A stretch of DNA of 64,000 nucleotides from Harmonia axyridis (Eukaryota; Arthropoda; Insecta; Coleoptera; Coccinellidae), in contig NC_059505.1 of assembly GCF_914767665.1 (NCBI RefSeq), positions 33,353,506 through 33,417,505 of the forward strand, given 5' to 3'. Below are positions 45,821 through 55,239 of the stretch, one piece after another; the first letter of the stretch is position 1, and each line of letters begins with the position of its first letter. The position numbers were made by a program, and so were the translations under genes. The notes under the pieces are model-generated. The model ran no database searches, was not told where the DNA came from, and worked only from the letters and a program-made list of their open reading frames with translations.

Positions 45821-46499
45821 AAACTGATTTCTATCTGCCACTTTTTCGACGTATAAAGCCGGTATAATGAACAGTACCACTGTTTTAGATCTTTAACAAT
45901 GCTACCCTGGATGACCACTGACATGTATTATATTCCAAGCTACATTAATTTGAAGCAGAGGACTGGGAACGTCACGTGACGATCTTTTATCCGTCGGTAA
46001 TCTCGAATTTGATGGGCCTCGTATTGTGTCCTTCACACTAGATCTTCTTGACCTTCCGGGAATTCTAATCTTCCTATATAATCGGGTTGATTGAGTGAGA
46101 ATGGGTTTGTCGAAAGCTTCTTTTCGGATTATGAGAGGTTTAACTGCTTGATCAGCTCGTATGAGATTTGGGTATTAGTCGCGTTTTGATTTGTTTAATT
46201 CGATACGTGTTCAATATTAACTACTCGTTTTATATTGCTTTCGTTTCTATTTATGATAGAGAAGCTCAGTCAGGGCATATTTTCAATTGCATTTTAAATC
46301 GTATTTCTGAACTTGAAATCACCTTGTCAAATTTATCAAACGACGTTTTATCGATTTCATCAAAAATCGTCCTGCGTTGTTTGAAAGTACGACGCTCCCT
46401 TTATAAGTCTATAGTGAAAAGACGACGTAGTTCTTAAAGTTTCAAATATTCTTTTTTATTAATTAAATTTGCACCCCCATAATTTGGCGCCCCGGCAAA
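45821..46499. other. Promoter-like single-copy segment
   Basis: It has no repeat partner. A perfect palindromic E-box GTCACGTGAC lies at about 45973-45982. An open frame at 46168-46437 reads IFNCILNRISELEITLSNLS and ends in KRRRSS, but no ATG starts it and I recognise no family. Confidence 0.3.
45972..45983. promoter_or_regulatory. Palindromic E-box CGTCACGTGACG
   Basis: This is a 12-base perfect palindrome around CACGTG, the core bound by bHLH-ZIP factors. It is a sequence match only; no expressed gene is proven next to it. Confidence 0.3.
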
Positions 46500-46568
46500 A
46501 TGTCCGGAATGCTGCTCCTGGCGGTGCTCCTGAGCTCAGTTGACGAAACAACAGTCGAAAAGACTATG
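46500..46568 (+). CDS. Candidate first coding exon with signal-peptide-like start
   Basis: ATG at 46500 in good context (CAAAATG) opens MSGMLLLAVLLSSVDETTVE and reaches ATG|GTAACT at 46569, a plausible splice donor. Without splicing the frame ends at 46598 (32 codons). A short start plus the hydrophobic run LLLAVLL followed by polar residues is what a secretory signal peptide looks like. The exon is GC-rich compared with its flanks. No downstream exon could be linked; a transposase fossil begins about 150 bases later. Chance is a real alternative. Confidence 0.3.
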
Positions 46569-46724
46569 GTAACTTCAGATTTCAAGTTTAGTACGTAATG
46601 AGTCACAGAGAGCACGAATTATTTCATATTCTACATACTGAAACTTGACACCGATTATCAAAATACTAAAACCTTTGAAAATTGCCTATACTGTCGTCTA
46701 CTCTACCGTCATATACCTAATAAA

Positions 46725-47195
46725 CGGTTTTCCAAAAAGAGGTTTCATTTTGAATAGCATTATATCTGAGTAGCTGTCACTTTTGAAGTAGTCTTCCTTT
46801 GAAATTTGACAAGTAAAAACTACGCCATTATTAGAATGGAACGAAACACGCTTCAACAACGCATATAAAATTTTTAAATATTTTGCATCACAGTTAGCAA
46901 AACTAAAGCGCGACTAAATCAACCGGTTGAAATATTTGAGTTGTTGGGGCGAGTTGGTGATGTGTTGAATCGAAACTGTGAGCGTTATTCAAGAACAACT
47001 GAGAATACTGATATAGCCCGTAGTGTGGATGAAAACCCAGGTTTGTTGACTTCTCATCGATCTTGGGAATTAGGCTTTTCACAAACGATATTACACCGAA
47101 TTTTGCATGAATACTTAGGTCTGAAGGTTTTTGAAGGTCAGTTAATACAAGAACTCAAGGCGGTCAATGAACTACAACATAGTATCTTCGTGTAG
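46725..47195 (+). pseudogene. DD41D-like transposase N-terminal fragment, second family
   Basis: AAAAAGAGGTTTCATTTTGA at about 46735 is the likely terminal repeat (compare 17661). The coding part reads ELLGRVGDVLNRNCERYSRT, TENTDIARSVDENPGLL, HRSWELGFSQTILHRILHEY and LGLKVFEGQLIQELKAVNEL, the paired HTH region plus linker of this transposase class. The frame is open for 84 codons. The catalytic part is gone, cut at 47195 by GGGATTC-ended copy 5. Confidence 0.75.
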
Positions 47196-47950
47196 TGTAA
47201 TTTCAATAAAAAAATATGATGAAATGAGAAGGAACCTTGCGAAAAACTCTTTCATTTATAAAACTTAAGTATTGTTTAAAAAACCGAAAATATCAACGTT
47301 TTGAAATAGAAACATAAATGAAATCACTATAAATCATAACAAAATAAAAAATCAAGTTTCTTAATATTGAGAAACCTCCAGGTTTAGTTTGATATCATAA
47401 TTTTCCATCCAGGATCTAAGATTTATCATCCAACCTAAGGCGGGTTTTTGTAACTGTAAGAGCAGCTCTGGAAAATTGTCTCTCAACAGAAACTGAAGAT
47501 GCTGGCATTGATAAAAAATCCTTGGTCATTTTAGCCAAGTTTGGAAAGATATTTCTGAAACTACCAAAATCTACCAATAGATTTCATAGAAATGTGAGAA
47601 AACTACTAACAAAGTCACACTGGCGAATGCTTCAGTATCTCGGCACTCAAGGAATCCCCTTATTAAGTCTAAGCCCGCACGACATTGTAGAAATATATGC
47701 CGTGCGACGCGTGCATATCAAGCTCAAGTAATATCAAGTAGCTTTATATCAAGGCAAGCAATAAATATTCAAATCAAGTCAAGTCAAGCTCAAGTATGTA
47801 ATTTTTCACGATCTTGATTTCCAAGTCAAGTAGTTGGTTGAAATAATAATAATAATAATATAGTTTATTCTGAAATACAGTATAAACGTTCCACACGGAG
47901 GTATAACCTGTACGTGATGTCAAATGTCAAGCTACTTGGCTTGATGACCC
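47196..47950 (+). mobile_element. GGGATTC-ended element, 5'-truncated copy 5
   Basis: Homology starts in the AATTTCAATAAAAAAATATG leader and ends AGCTACTTGGCTTGATGACC near 47950. It is interrupted at 47838-47927 by an ATT-tailed insertion. The shared frame is open at 47522-47731 (SLVILAKFGKIFLKLPKSTN to HIKLK). Confidence 0.78.
47838..47927 (-). mobile_element. Short ATT-tailed retroposon scrap
   Basis: Compared with copy 1 (GTTGGTTAAAATGTCAAG), this copy has about 85 extra bases beginning AATAATAATAATAATAATAT. On the minus strand it ends in an AATAAAC signal and (ATT)n tail. That is the 3' end of a 5'-truncated non-LTR or SINE insertion. Confidence 0.6.
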
Positions 47951-48794
47951 CTCTTAAACTACTCAGTGGTTCCTGCCTTATACACCTCCACACCTCCGTG
48001 GAAGAGCGCGGTGATTTTGCCAATGGGCGTTACCGTTTCTCCATTGCTTTCAGCCCCATCCAACGGGCTTGAAAAAAAGCAAATCATAACAACCAAAGCA
48101 TCAAAATTTCCATTGAAATTCCCAATTTGAATAAATCGCATCCTGATATTCCGACATCAAAAACGGAATTGGGGGTGCGTGACATCCTCACGGATTACCC
48201 AAAAACACCCCGCTACTCCCCCCCCCCCCATCGCAGATCCACGAATCTGCATACGCGGGGATGCTGTGTCGTAGCCTAGCAACTGCTCCCCGCGTCTCTT
48301 AGCAACACGCGGGCAATCGATAGGACCGCGAAGGGACTTAAAATGGTCGCAGATTATCATAAACTCGGCTCTCTTTACGGCCCAACCCGACGACGACGTC
48401 GATTGGCCCTGTAAACTATGGCTCTCTTAATTAATGGGACTGAGTTATTTGGCCGAAATGGACCTAATGGAACGGCCGCCAATCTGGCAACGTTGCATGG
48501 GGTTTGGCGGGCGGAGGGTGAATGTGTCAGATGCTGCGTTTCCGGTGGGCCACTTTGAGGAATCAATTGATTTTGGAGAGACTATTTGGAGGTTCCTTTG
48601 ATTGTAATATACATTTTATAGGAAAAAGAAGTTATCGACAATTAATATGATATTTTTGTGTTCGAAACATTTCAATATTTTACCTTCTTAAAGATAACTC
48701 ATCATATTTTAATCAATAATTTGACCATAAGTTTCTCCAAAATATGCGTGTTGTTAGACCTGCGAAGAGTATGGAACCCTGATACTTAACAAAA
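47951..48794. other. CpG-rich, promoter-like single-copy region
   Basis: 48160-48560 is the most CpG-rich part of the window, with GCGG/CGCG words, a 13-base C-run near 48218 and no repeat partner. It contains a good RFX X-box (48271-48283). Minus-strand ORFs of 63 to 67 codons here have no family motif and look like by-products of GC content. Confidence 0.4.
48271..48283. promoter_or_regulatory. RFX X-box-like site GTAGCCTAGCAAC
   Basis: It fits GTNRCC-N-RGYAAC, the imperfect inverted repeat bound by RFX factors that drive ciliary genes. A second half site AGCAAC follows about 20 bases on. No adjacent coding exon is recognised. Confidence 0.3.
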
Positions 48795-49260
48795 CAGAAA
48801 TTGCTTGATAATTATTATTAAGGCTCGGTTAGCCTTTCGGCAACTGCGGCCACATAGATCTTTCGTTCTCAACCCTACTTATTCATACAAACCCAGGGAG
48901 GCCGTCGATACTGTTAATGAAACCGACGACATCCTTAGGAGCCTTGGCTGTTACGTAGTGAGTATCCAGGAGTGACTTTCCCATATGAGTGGTTTTTAGG
49001 CCAGTCAAATATGGATATTTGCACACCATGTGTTCGGCTGTTTCTACTTCCTTTCCACAGAGCCAGCTGATCTTATCTGAAGATCTACCCATGCTATACA
49101 AAATGTATTTGTACCAACAGTAGGTATCCTGTCACCATTACCAGAAGTGGTAGCTTCAGAAGCTTCCTGGTATAGTTCAATGTAAGCACCACAAATTTCT
49201 TCGTCTGAGCAAGACCAGGAGTGATTCTCCAGGGGGTTTTTCTATTCTATTATCCCACTC
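48795..49260 (-). pseudogene. Non-LTR retrotransposon C-terminus (zinc-knuckle type)
   Basis: The minus strand gives a TRKLLKLPLLVMVTGYLL-like helix (about 49180). Then WLCGKEVETAEHMVCKYPYL has the C-x2-C-x7-H-x4-C-type pattern found at the C-terminus of R1/LOA/Jockey-type proteins (first Cys changed to Trp or Leu), ending INSIDGLPGFV and a stop at 48883. A short 3' untranslated part ends in AATAATAATT near 48805. It is a 5'-truncated insertion. Confidence 0.7.
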
Positions 49261-49539
49261 CTATTGTTGGACCGCTTGTAAAAATCTTTATTCTAGTAAA
49301 CAGTGTGAATTACAAATAGTACAAGCGTGTATAGGACACATTTCTATGGTACATATGAGTATATATCACAAGGTAACAAATGGAATGTAGGCAGTGAGCA
49401 ATGGTATAAATGAAAATAAAAAATTGTCTCTGATAACGCTCAACCGTTCACTCTCACACATTTAGAGCGGAAAAGGCCATAATCCCGAACACGACCACAT
49501 GCAACACGCACAAAAGATCAATTACGCTCTGTGGATCTT
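49261..49539. other. Unassigned spacer
   Basis: No feature was recognised. Confidence 0.3.
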
Positions 49540-51020
49540 GCCAGAGGTAGCAAAAATGAAATGCTAATCCCACGCTCTGCAACATGCATCTTTGTGGATG
49601 GACCATCCTCCTCATAGAGTTGTCATCACAAGGTCCCTTCTAATTTGCGTGGTGTCTATTGAAAGGGCTTGCTGAAGGGCACTGCTTTCTCGGCACTAGA
49701 ACCCCCTTGCTCCGATAATGAAGGATAGGATTCGGATGCTTCTGCCAGGATTCCTTACTGCCACCACCTCCAACAGCTCTGGCTCGTCATATGTCACTCT
49801 CTTCTGATGATATGTTTCAGAGAGTGACTTAGGGGCCTCCCATGACCTGCAACTATCACCCCCGTACCTTCAGTGCGGTCCATATCGGGTTTGTTAGGCC
49901 TGCCCTTGGTGTCCCTGATGTAAGGCTCCTCGACAACTTCCCATTCCTTCTTTCAGGCTGCATCGACGATCCTCTTCACGACGAAATTGTGTCTGTTCAT
50001 CCGCTTGGTATGGCCAAGTGGGCATTGCTGGAGCATGTGGGAAAGGGACTCCACCTTGCCGCAACCAGCTCTGCACATCCTGGATTCACGGGGGCCATAC
50101 GGCAGTCCTCTTGTGGACAGCGATTTAGTTCACAGCTTGATCGCTGAGATATGTAACAAACCTCAAACCTAACACTGCAGCTGAGGATCTTACGATGTTT
50201 TTGAAGCAGAATTTCTCTGAAGTGATATGTGAGCCAATTGAATCACGATTCCCAAATAGTAACTCGTCTTTCAAAGTCCTTATTCCCACTAGTGAAAATG
50301 ACAAAGTGATGATTGAATCGAATTTGCCAAATAGATCCACAGTACATTATTTTCACCAGCGAAAAAGTCTCAATAATCATACAAGTGGACAATGTGAAGA
50401 GGTATTCAAGATGAAAATACTACATAAAGGAATGAATGTTGAAGAAATCTTACTATTGTAATTTTTGAGTGAAAGTTGTTTGATAGAGCCGTTGAAATTG
50501 TGTTCACTTGTCCTATACATTGTTATATGTCTCACAAGATTAATAAATATTATTATTATTATTATAGTCCTCCCCTGACCACACCACCGGCGGTGAACGA
50601 ATGTAAAAGTTTGAGGCACCGTCGTTTTCAGCTTGTCCTGTACCTTCTCCATAGAATGATCTCTCCAATCTTTCTACATTATTGTTGTCGACCACATGCT
50701 TGTTGTTGAGATGTGACTGATCATTTTCCTCACGCGTTCAGTCAAGAAAACATTAGATGTCTTTACTCCATCAAAAAGTTCACAGGATCGTCTCGTTTTC
50801 TCTACTCTAGCCATTATGATTATCGGGATCTTCCTGGAGTAGGAGGAACAGACCAAGATTTCCCAGGTGTACGGGGGTATACAGACTTCCATCAATTATG
50901 TGTACAAGCAGTCTTTGAATCTTCTTAACTACTCTTCTTATCTGCCTGTCTGTTTTCTTCAGGACCTTGGAGTTGACCGAACGGGATTGCATCGAGTGTA
51001 TACATATATCATCAAATTTT
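49540..51020 (-). pseudogene. R2-like non-LTR retrotransposon 3' part, interrupted
   Basis: The minus strand from 51020: KKTDRQIRRVVKKIQRLLVH, then LYTPVHLGNLGL, which matches the R2 pattern of a positively charged helix followed by a GGLGL-type motif. After an interruption at 50141-50575 it resumes with CGKVESLSHMLQQCPLGHTK (zinc-binding motif, about 50060) and RHNFVVKRIVDAA. RPNKPDMDRTEGTGVIVAG follows, the PD...D endonuclease site in which the last Asp appears replaced by Gly. A tail with ILSFIIGARGF ends near 49540. Frameshifts and stops are frequent. Confidence 0.75.
50141..50575 (+). mobile_element. ORF1-like retroposon fragment with ATT tail, nested in the R2-like element
   Basis: The plus strand reads VTNLKPNTAAEDLTMFLKQN, then FSEVICEPIESRFPNSNSSF, KVLIPTSENDK and a VHYFHQRKS end. 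This is the pattern of the RRM-like C-terminal domain of insect non-LTR ORF1 (gag-like) proteins, from memory of the family. The open frame continues to 50461. A TATTATTATTATTATTATAG tail at 50548-50571 marks the 3' end. It lies antisense within the R2-like gene and splits it. Confidence 0.6.
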
Positions 51021-51763
51021 GGTAGAACTTTCTTTTTCTTTTTTTTTTCTTTTTTCAATTTCAATCTCTCCACTTAAATTTATACATTTGAAAAACTTGA
51101 TGCCATGCACTAGACACTACAATAAAATTCTTTTAACTTGTGCATCTTCGATTTCTTCGAACCTTTCGGATAATAACCGAAAAAATTTGAAAATAGTCAA
51201 TACGTTCTCCTAAAGATATTCTGAAGTTCGGAGTTCTATCGGATCGAATAACTCAATAATTTGTTCAGCGTAAAAAGTCACCTAAATTTGGACATATCCT
51301 TTCAAATATCAATCAAATATATTCCATAAATATCCAATAAATGCGCCTGTTTTCGTGTTCCTGCTAACAACCAGGAAATCATGAATATCGACAAGATCTC
51401 TCATTGTTTCACCTAAAATTCAAATATTGGCTGAAACCCATCCACTGACACATTCACCAAATTAGAAATGAACCCTATCGTATCGACTATATTAACGTTT
51501 TCGTTCAGGACAGCTTCCCCGGCAAATCTGTCACTTATAGTTCCATTATATCGAGATTAACAGTGAAATTTGTTTGCCGAAACAACGTATGGTCCCATGA
51601 GGTAGCAATTTATTATTTAACTTTTTATTAACTAATTTTGTTGGTTATCCTATCGCGAACGAAACCTAATCATATCAGATCATTGAATTATGTACATATC
51701 GATTAATTTAATGAAGTTATAAACTCCACCTTCAGATAGCTTTTCATTACGGGGTATAAGATA
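51021..51763. other. No supported gene
   Basis: Poly-pyrimidine run at 51027-51062. Nothing else was recognised. Confidence 0.3.
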
Positions 51764-52240
51764 CAGGGTGTTGATGAATAGGTCAAATAGGTGTGACGAA
51801 CTTCAGGGGGCGATTCTGCATGAAAAAATGAGTTTGTTTGCTATATGATTTTTGTTCGAAATGGATTCATTTTCCAGTACTTTTTTAAAACTGTCTATTT
51901 ATTTATTGTTCTGAATCCGGTCGAGATATTCAAATTTGGTGGGTTTCAAGAGGTGTAGCTATTGCGCATTTATCGACATGCAATTAAAAATTCTAAGTTC
52001 ATTTTTGCCGCGCATACGGGTAATAATTTATTTTTTTAAAGAGAAAATGATACTCCCCTTGGATATTTCAATCAAAAATATTTTTGAAATCCTCGTCCAA
52101 TTTGTGACATAAATCTCTCATGCCTTTTCTCGTATGGGGCCTTTTTGATGCAAAAAGATAACACATCTCATTTTTCTTCAATTGACCATTTCAGTACAGT
52201 TTAGTTCAGCCGTTTAAGGGTCAAATGTATTCTGAAAATT
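51764..52240. repeat. Putative old repeat with ACAGGGTGTTGATG end
   Basis: It starts GATACAGGGTGTTGATGAAT, the kind of end seen on small insect repeats. No second copy lies in the window, so the call rests on that end alone. Confidence 0.3.
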
Positions 52241-52318
52241 TTTAATATCTATTTTTTTTTCAAGAGATAACATATTCATGACAGGACAGACATCATATGA
52301 TCAAACGTGGTGACAAAC

Positions 52319-52501
52319 CAGTGGCTCCGCCAGGTGGCTCCCCCCCTAAAATGTTGCTGGCTCTCCCTAAAATTTGACATACTAAGGCTAAAATAATCAC
52401 AAGACTAATAGAACTATAATTTCTATTCACTTTGGCCATCAAAAAAAAAATCCGGTCCCCCCCTTGGCCACCCCTGTTTTTTATATCTGGCGTCGCCACA
52501 T
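52319..52501. mobile_element. 183-bp hAT-type MITE
   Basis: The ends CAGTGGCTCCGCCAG and (inverse) ATGTGGCGACGCCAG are imperfect inverted repeats. Flanks TGACAAAC (52311-52318) and TGTCAAAC (52502-52509) are an 8-bp duplication with one change. The inner block TTGACATACTAAGGCTAAAA is shared with the MITE at 6514-6796. Confidence 0.82.
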
Positions 52502-52731
52502 TGTCAAACTAATGAACGTACAGGCATTAGTGCACAAAAATTAATAAAAAGATGAATATTTGTAGACTGATACTGGAACACATGAAATAATGAAATGAAA
52601 ATAAAAATTAATCAACATAACAATTTCTTTTCGTTTTAGATAAAAAAATGTATCATTGGATTCACCATCTAATTAAATGATTACTCATTCAAACAAAATG
52701 GACATAAAAATTAAATGAAATATGAAAATTC

Positions 52732-52737
52732 AAAAAA
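52732..52737 (-). terminator. Pol III T-run terminator of tRNA-Met
   Basis: Six T residues on the minus strand, three bases after the end of the tRNA, fit a Pol III stop. Confidence 0.8.
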
Positions 52738-52740
52738 TTT

Positions 52741-52812
52741 GCCCCGGGTGAGGATCGAACTCACGACCTTAAGATTATGAGACTTACGCGCTGCCTACTG
52801 CGCTACCGAGGC
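52741..52812 (-). tRNA. Elongator tRNA-Met (CAT anticodon)
   Basis: The minus strand folds into a full cloverleaf of 72 bases. The acceptor stem is GCCTCGG with CCGGGGC (one T-G wobble). The D-arm is GCGC/GCGC, the anticodon arm TAAGT-CTCATAA-TCTTA, with the usual last-pair T-T of this tRNA, and the T-arm GTGAG-TTCGATC-CTCAC. The loop CTCATAA gives anticodon CAT. The lack of initiator features and the strong likeness to animal elongator Met tRNA set the identity. Internal A-box (TAGCGCAGTAGG) and B-box (GAGTTCGATCC) are intact, there is no intron, and the T-run terminator follows, so the gene is probably functional. Confidence 0.97.
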
Positions 52813-53184
52813 CATGTACTAATATTGTATTAACTTGCCAGGTAAGCGGACCATTCGAAAGACATATACCTCTCAAACCCAAACTTCTGTTATAATGTTA
52901 ACAATTTTTCTGATAAATGTCACTTAGAAAAGACAGCAAATTTCTAACCAAGTACTCATCCATAATTTATATTATATTTCTTCCACTTTAGATAATTATA
53001 TTAATAATACTGGAAAACAGCGAGGACAATCGAAGGTTTGGAAATTTTCTTGGGAGCCTCGAGACGATTTCGAGGGAAGTCTTATTCTTGTCATTTTTGC
53101 TCTAGATAGTCCCGTTTAAACTGTGGCCTGTGATTTTGTATAACTATATACCTGGATTCTTAGTAGATTGTACATAAACCTATA

Positions 53185-53543
53185 CAGGGTGAGTCTTTGA
53201 CTAGTACACATATTTCAATCGAAGATTCCTGAAATCATTTTTCCCCATTCAGCTCGGTTGAAAAGATACAGGCTGTTAAAAATCGATAAAAAAATTGTGA
53301 TTTTCAGTTATATGCCAAAAATGGAATGAAATCGAAGAAAATGATTTTCGGAATATAGTTTTTTATTGATGTGATTAATCTTTTCCGTATATAAAATTCC
53401 ATAAAAGTACGGTCAACTCCAAAATGCTCGCTATACTGAGTGAGAAAAAAATCAAATCGGACGAAATAGTAAAGGAAATTAGTGTTTCTTCCGACCTCAA
53501 GAATCTTCGTTTGAAATATATGTACAAGTCAAAGACTCACCCT
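53185..53543. mobile_element. 359-bp MITE with CAGGGTGAGTCTTTGAC ends
   Basis: The left end CAGGGTGAGTCTTTGACTAG and the right end (inverse) CAGGGTGAGTCTTTGACTTG are inverted repeats of about 27 bp. TATA sits outside each end, consistent with a TA target duplication. An 84-codon ORF inside has no transposase features. Confidence 0.85.
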
Positions 53544-54077
53544 GTATATATATGTAGGTGGGTACTGTTATGGATTTTTTTCAATCAAAAATTTATAGTC
53601 ATTACAGTTCAAGTAAAATTGAAGATAATTCAAATATCTCAGTTGGTTTTACAGATATTATTCAAAATTAGAATGTAACAGATGTTCGTAATATAATTCA
53701 GAATACGTATTGAAAAGAAGAAGATTTGATTGATGGAAATTTCAAAATTGAGTGACAGTGCCATAGACATTTCACAGATAATAATTAACGCATCGAATTC
53801 AGGAAGAAAGATAAAAAATACACGATAGCAAAAAAAAATATTTGGAGTAGACGTAGATGTCTGGTGAAAATATTTTGGAGATTTGGAAATGCTAAATTGT
53901 TTCTAATCTGGACCTAGTATATTGAATGAGAAGAAGAGTATATCTGATGAATTGTTTTTGGAAATATATTTGAAATTAGAACTGAGAATTGGAATAAGGA
54001 ATTGAGGTTGAAAAAAATTGGAATTAGATAGAAAAGAAACCCCTGAGAAATTAGAGTATTGAAAAGTCAAACTTAAT
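53544..54077. other. No supported gene; possibly LTR-element leader
   Basis: AT-rich. If the primer-binding site at 54150-54178 is real, this would be its minus-strand interior, but no gag-like frame is seen. Confidence 0.3.
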
Positions 54078-54262
54078 TTTTTGTTATTGGATCGAAATAT
54101 CAAATTTGAAATTGAATATTATTTTCTGAAATTAAATTAGTCAATCCATAACCATTTGCGCCCCACGTTGGGCGCCACTTGTTATTGGATCGAAATATCG
54201 AATTTGAAATTAAATATTCTATTCTAAAATTAAAAACAAAGTAGTTGATCCATAAAACTTAC
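54078..54262 (-). other. LTR-end remnant with primer-binding site and tandem copy
   Basis: On the minus strand an end reading GATCCAATAACA is followed after two bases by TGGCGCCCAACGTGGGGC (54155-54178), complementary to the tRNA-Lys 3' end. The 80 bases ahead of that site (54179-54260) are repeated on its other side (54078-54150): both hold TTGTTATTGGATCGAAATAT and AATTTGAAATT. No coding region accompanies it. Confidence 0.5.
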
Positions 54263-54388
54263 TTGGGAAAACTTAAAATTGAATTATGCGTCCTCTTTAC
54301 AATCTATCATCTTTTGTTAGGATTCTTCACAGTCTGCGAATATGACGTCAGCACATCTTATATTGTTCAATATAACCCCTTTATCCTT
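54262..54388 (-). pseudogene. RTE-like RT fragment, 3' side of a split copy
   Basis: The minus strand reads KDKGVILNNIRCADVIFADC, then EES, the RT motif C region with the usual YADD changed to CADV. A few more degenerate codons run to about 54262. It starts exactly where the fragment at 56434-56785 stops in the same protein, so the two are one copy split by the element at 54389-56433. Confidence 0.72.
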
Positions 54389-54422
54389 CCCAGCAAACAC
54401 TGGGAGGTAACTGTGAAGTACC

Positions 54423-54815
54423 ATGGAAGTAACTTTGCAACTAAAAGCTCGCATGCGATGTATTAAAAACATTGCCTCCCGCTCGCATTTGCAGCGAAAT
54501 GTCCGCGACATCATGTACGCATTTCAAGTCGTTGTGTTGTTCAAATTGAGACATGAAAAAATATCCCCAAAAAAACATCCATTTGTTGTCACTTTTATGG
54601 AAGTTTTTGAGTCAATAAATGTCATTTTAATAACCACATTGGGTCGTTTCATGCGAGGTCTCTTTGATATCTCTATATCCATTCCCTTTTTCACCACACA
54701 TAGAGATTATTTTATCAATTTCAATAGGAAGTTCGATTATGATTTCATTAGGATATCATTATTAGACTTCTCAATTCTATTCTTTTTTTCACTACACATA
54801 GAGTACACATACTGA
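54423..54815 (+). CDS. Uncharacterised 130-codon ORF in the CCCAGCAAACAC-ended element
   Basis: It starts MEVTLQLKARMRCIKNIASR immediately inside the terminal repeat and ends IEYTY. There is no recognised domain. The second half contains two related DNA blocks with ACCACACATAGAG and ACTACACATAGAG, so part of the frame is repetitive. The coding status is doubtful. Confidence 0.2.
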   Translation: MEVTLQLKARMRCIKNIASRSHLQRNVRDIMYAFQVVVLFKLRHEKISPKKHPFVVTFMEVFESINVILITTLGRFMRGLFDISISIPFFTTHRDYFINFNRKFDYDFIRISLLDFSILFFFSLHIEYTY

Positions 54816-54889
54816 CTTCCATATAAGATAAAATTTTGAACTTAATAAAACTTTTGGGACAGCGTGACGACTTGGTCGATGGTGGGGTT

Positions 54890-55042
54890 TAATCACGCCT
54901 CAATTTGCCTACTCCTGATTAACCTCGGGATAACTATAACGGGACATGCGCTAACTAGGTCTCAATCTGCCTACTCCTAGTTAGCGGGAAAAATAAATGG
55001 TTTTCTAACTAGGCCTCTATCTGCCTACTCCTAGATAGACGG
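54890..55042. repeat. Three tandem hairpins, about 58-bp period
   Basis: Units at 54893, 54951 and 55006 carry CTCAATCTGCCTACTCCTAG or close variants. In the second and third units CTAACTAGG pairs with CCTAGTTAG or CCTAGATAG across a loop holding CTGCCTACT. Confidence 0.75.
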
Positions 55043-55239
55043 TTATAAAATAGAACAGTTATAATACAAGACACAAAATGCTACATGATGTAGGTTGCTA
55101 TTTGACTGGGATTCCTCGGCTTATCTCCGTTTAAGATGCTTACTTCGAGGCTTAAGTAGATTGTTGCGCCCTCTGTTGGGGGAAGCGTTAACCTGGTTGC
55201 GGCGCCACCATGACCGTAACGCAGGAATCTGTAATCCCC

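Noticed and set aside
46484..46500. TTTGGCGCCCCGG as a retroelement primer-binding site
   Set aside because: Only the TGGCGCC core fits; the following bases do not match the tRNA-Lys end seen at 13108 and 54160, and no LTR precedes it.
48157..48566. Two minus-strand ORFs (67 and 63 codons) in the CpG-rich region
   Set aside because: Their Pro/Arg/Gly-rich make-up follows from GC content, and they show no domain; the region looks more like a promoter.
55190..55215. GGTGGCGCCGCAACCAGG (minus strand) as a primer-binding site
   Set aside because: I could not match it beyond the core to a tRNA 3' end, and there is no LTR-like repeat beside it.
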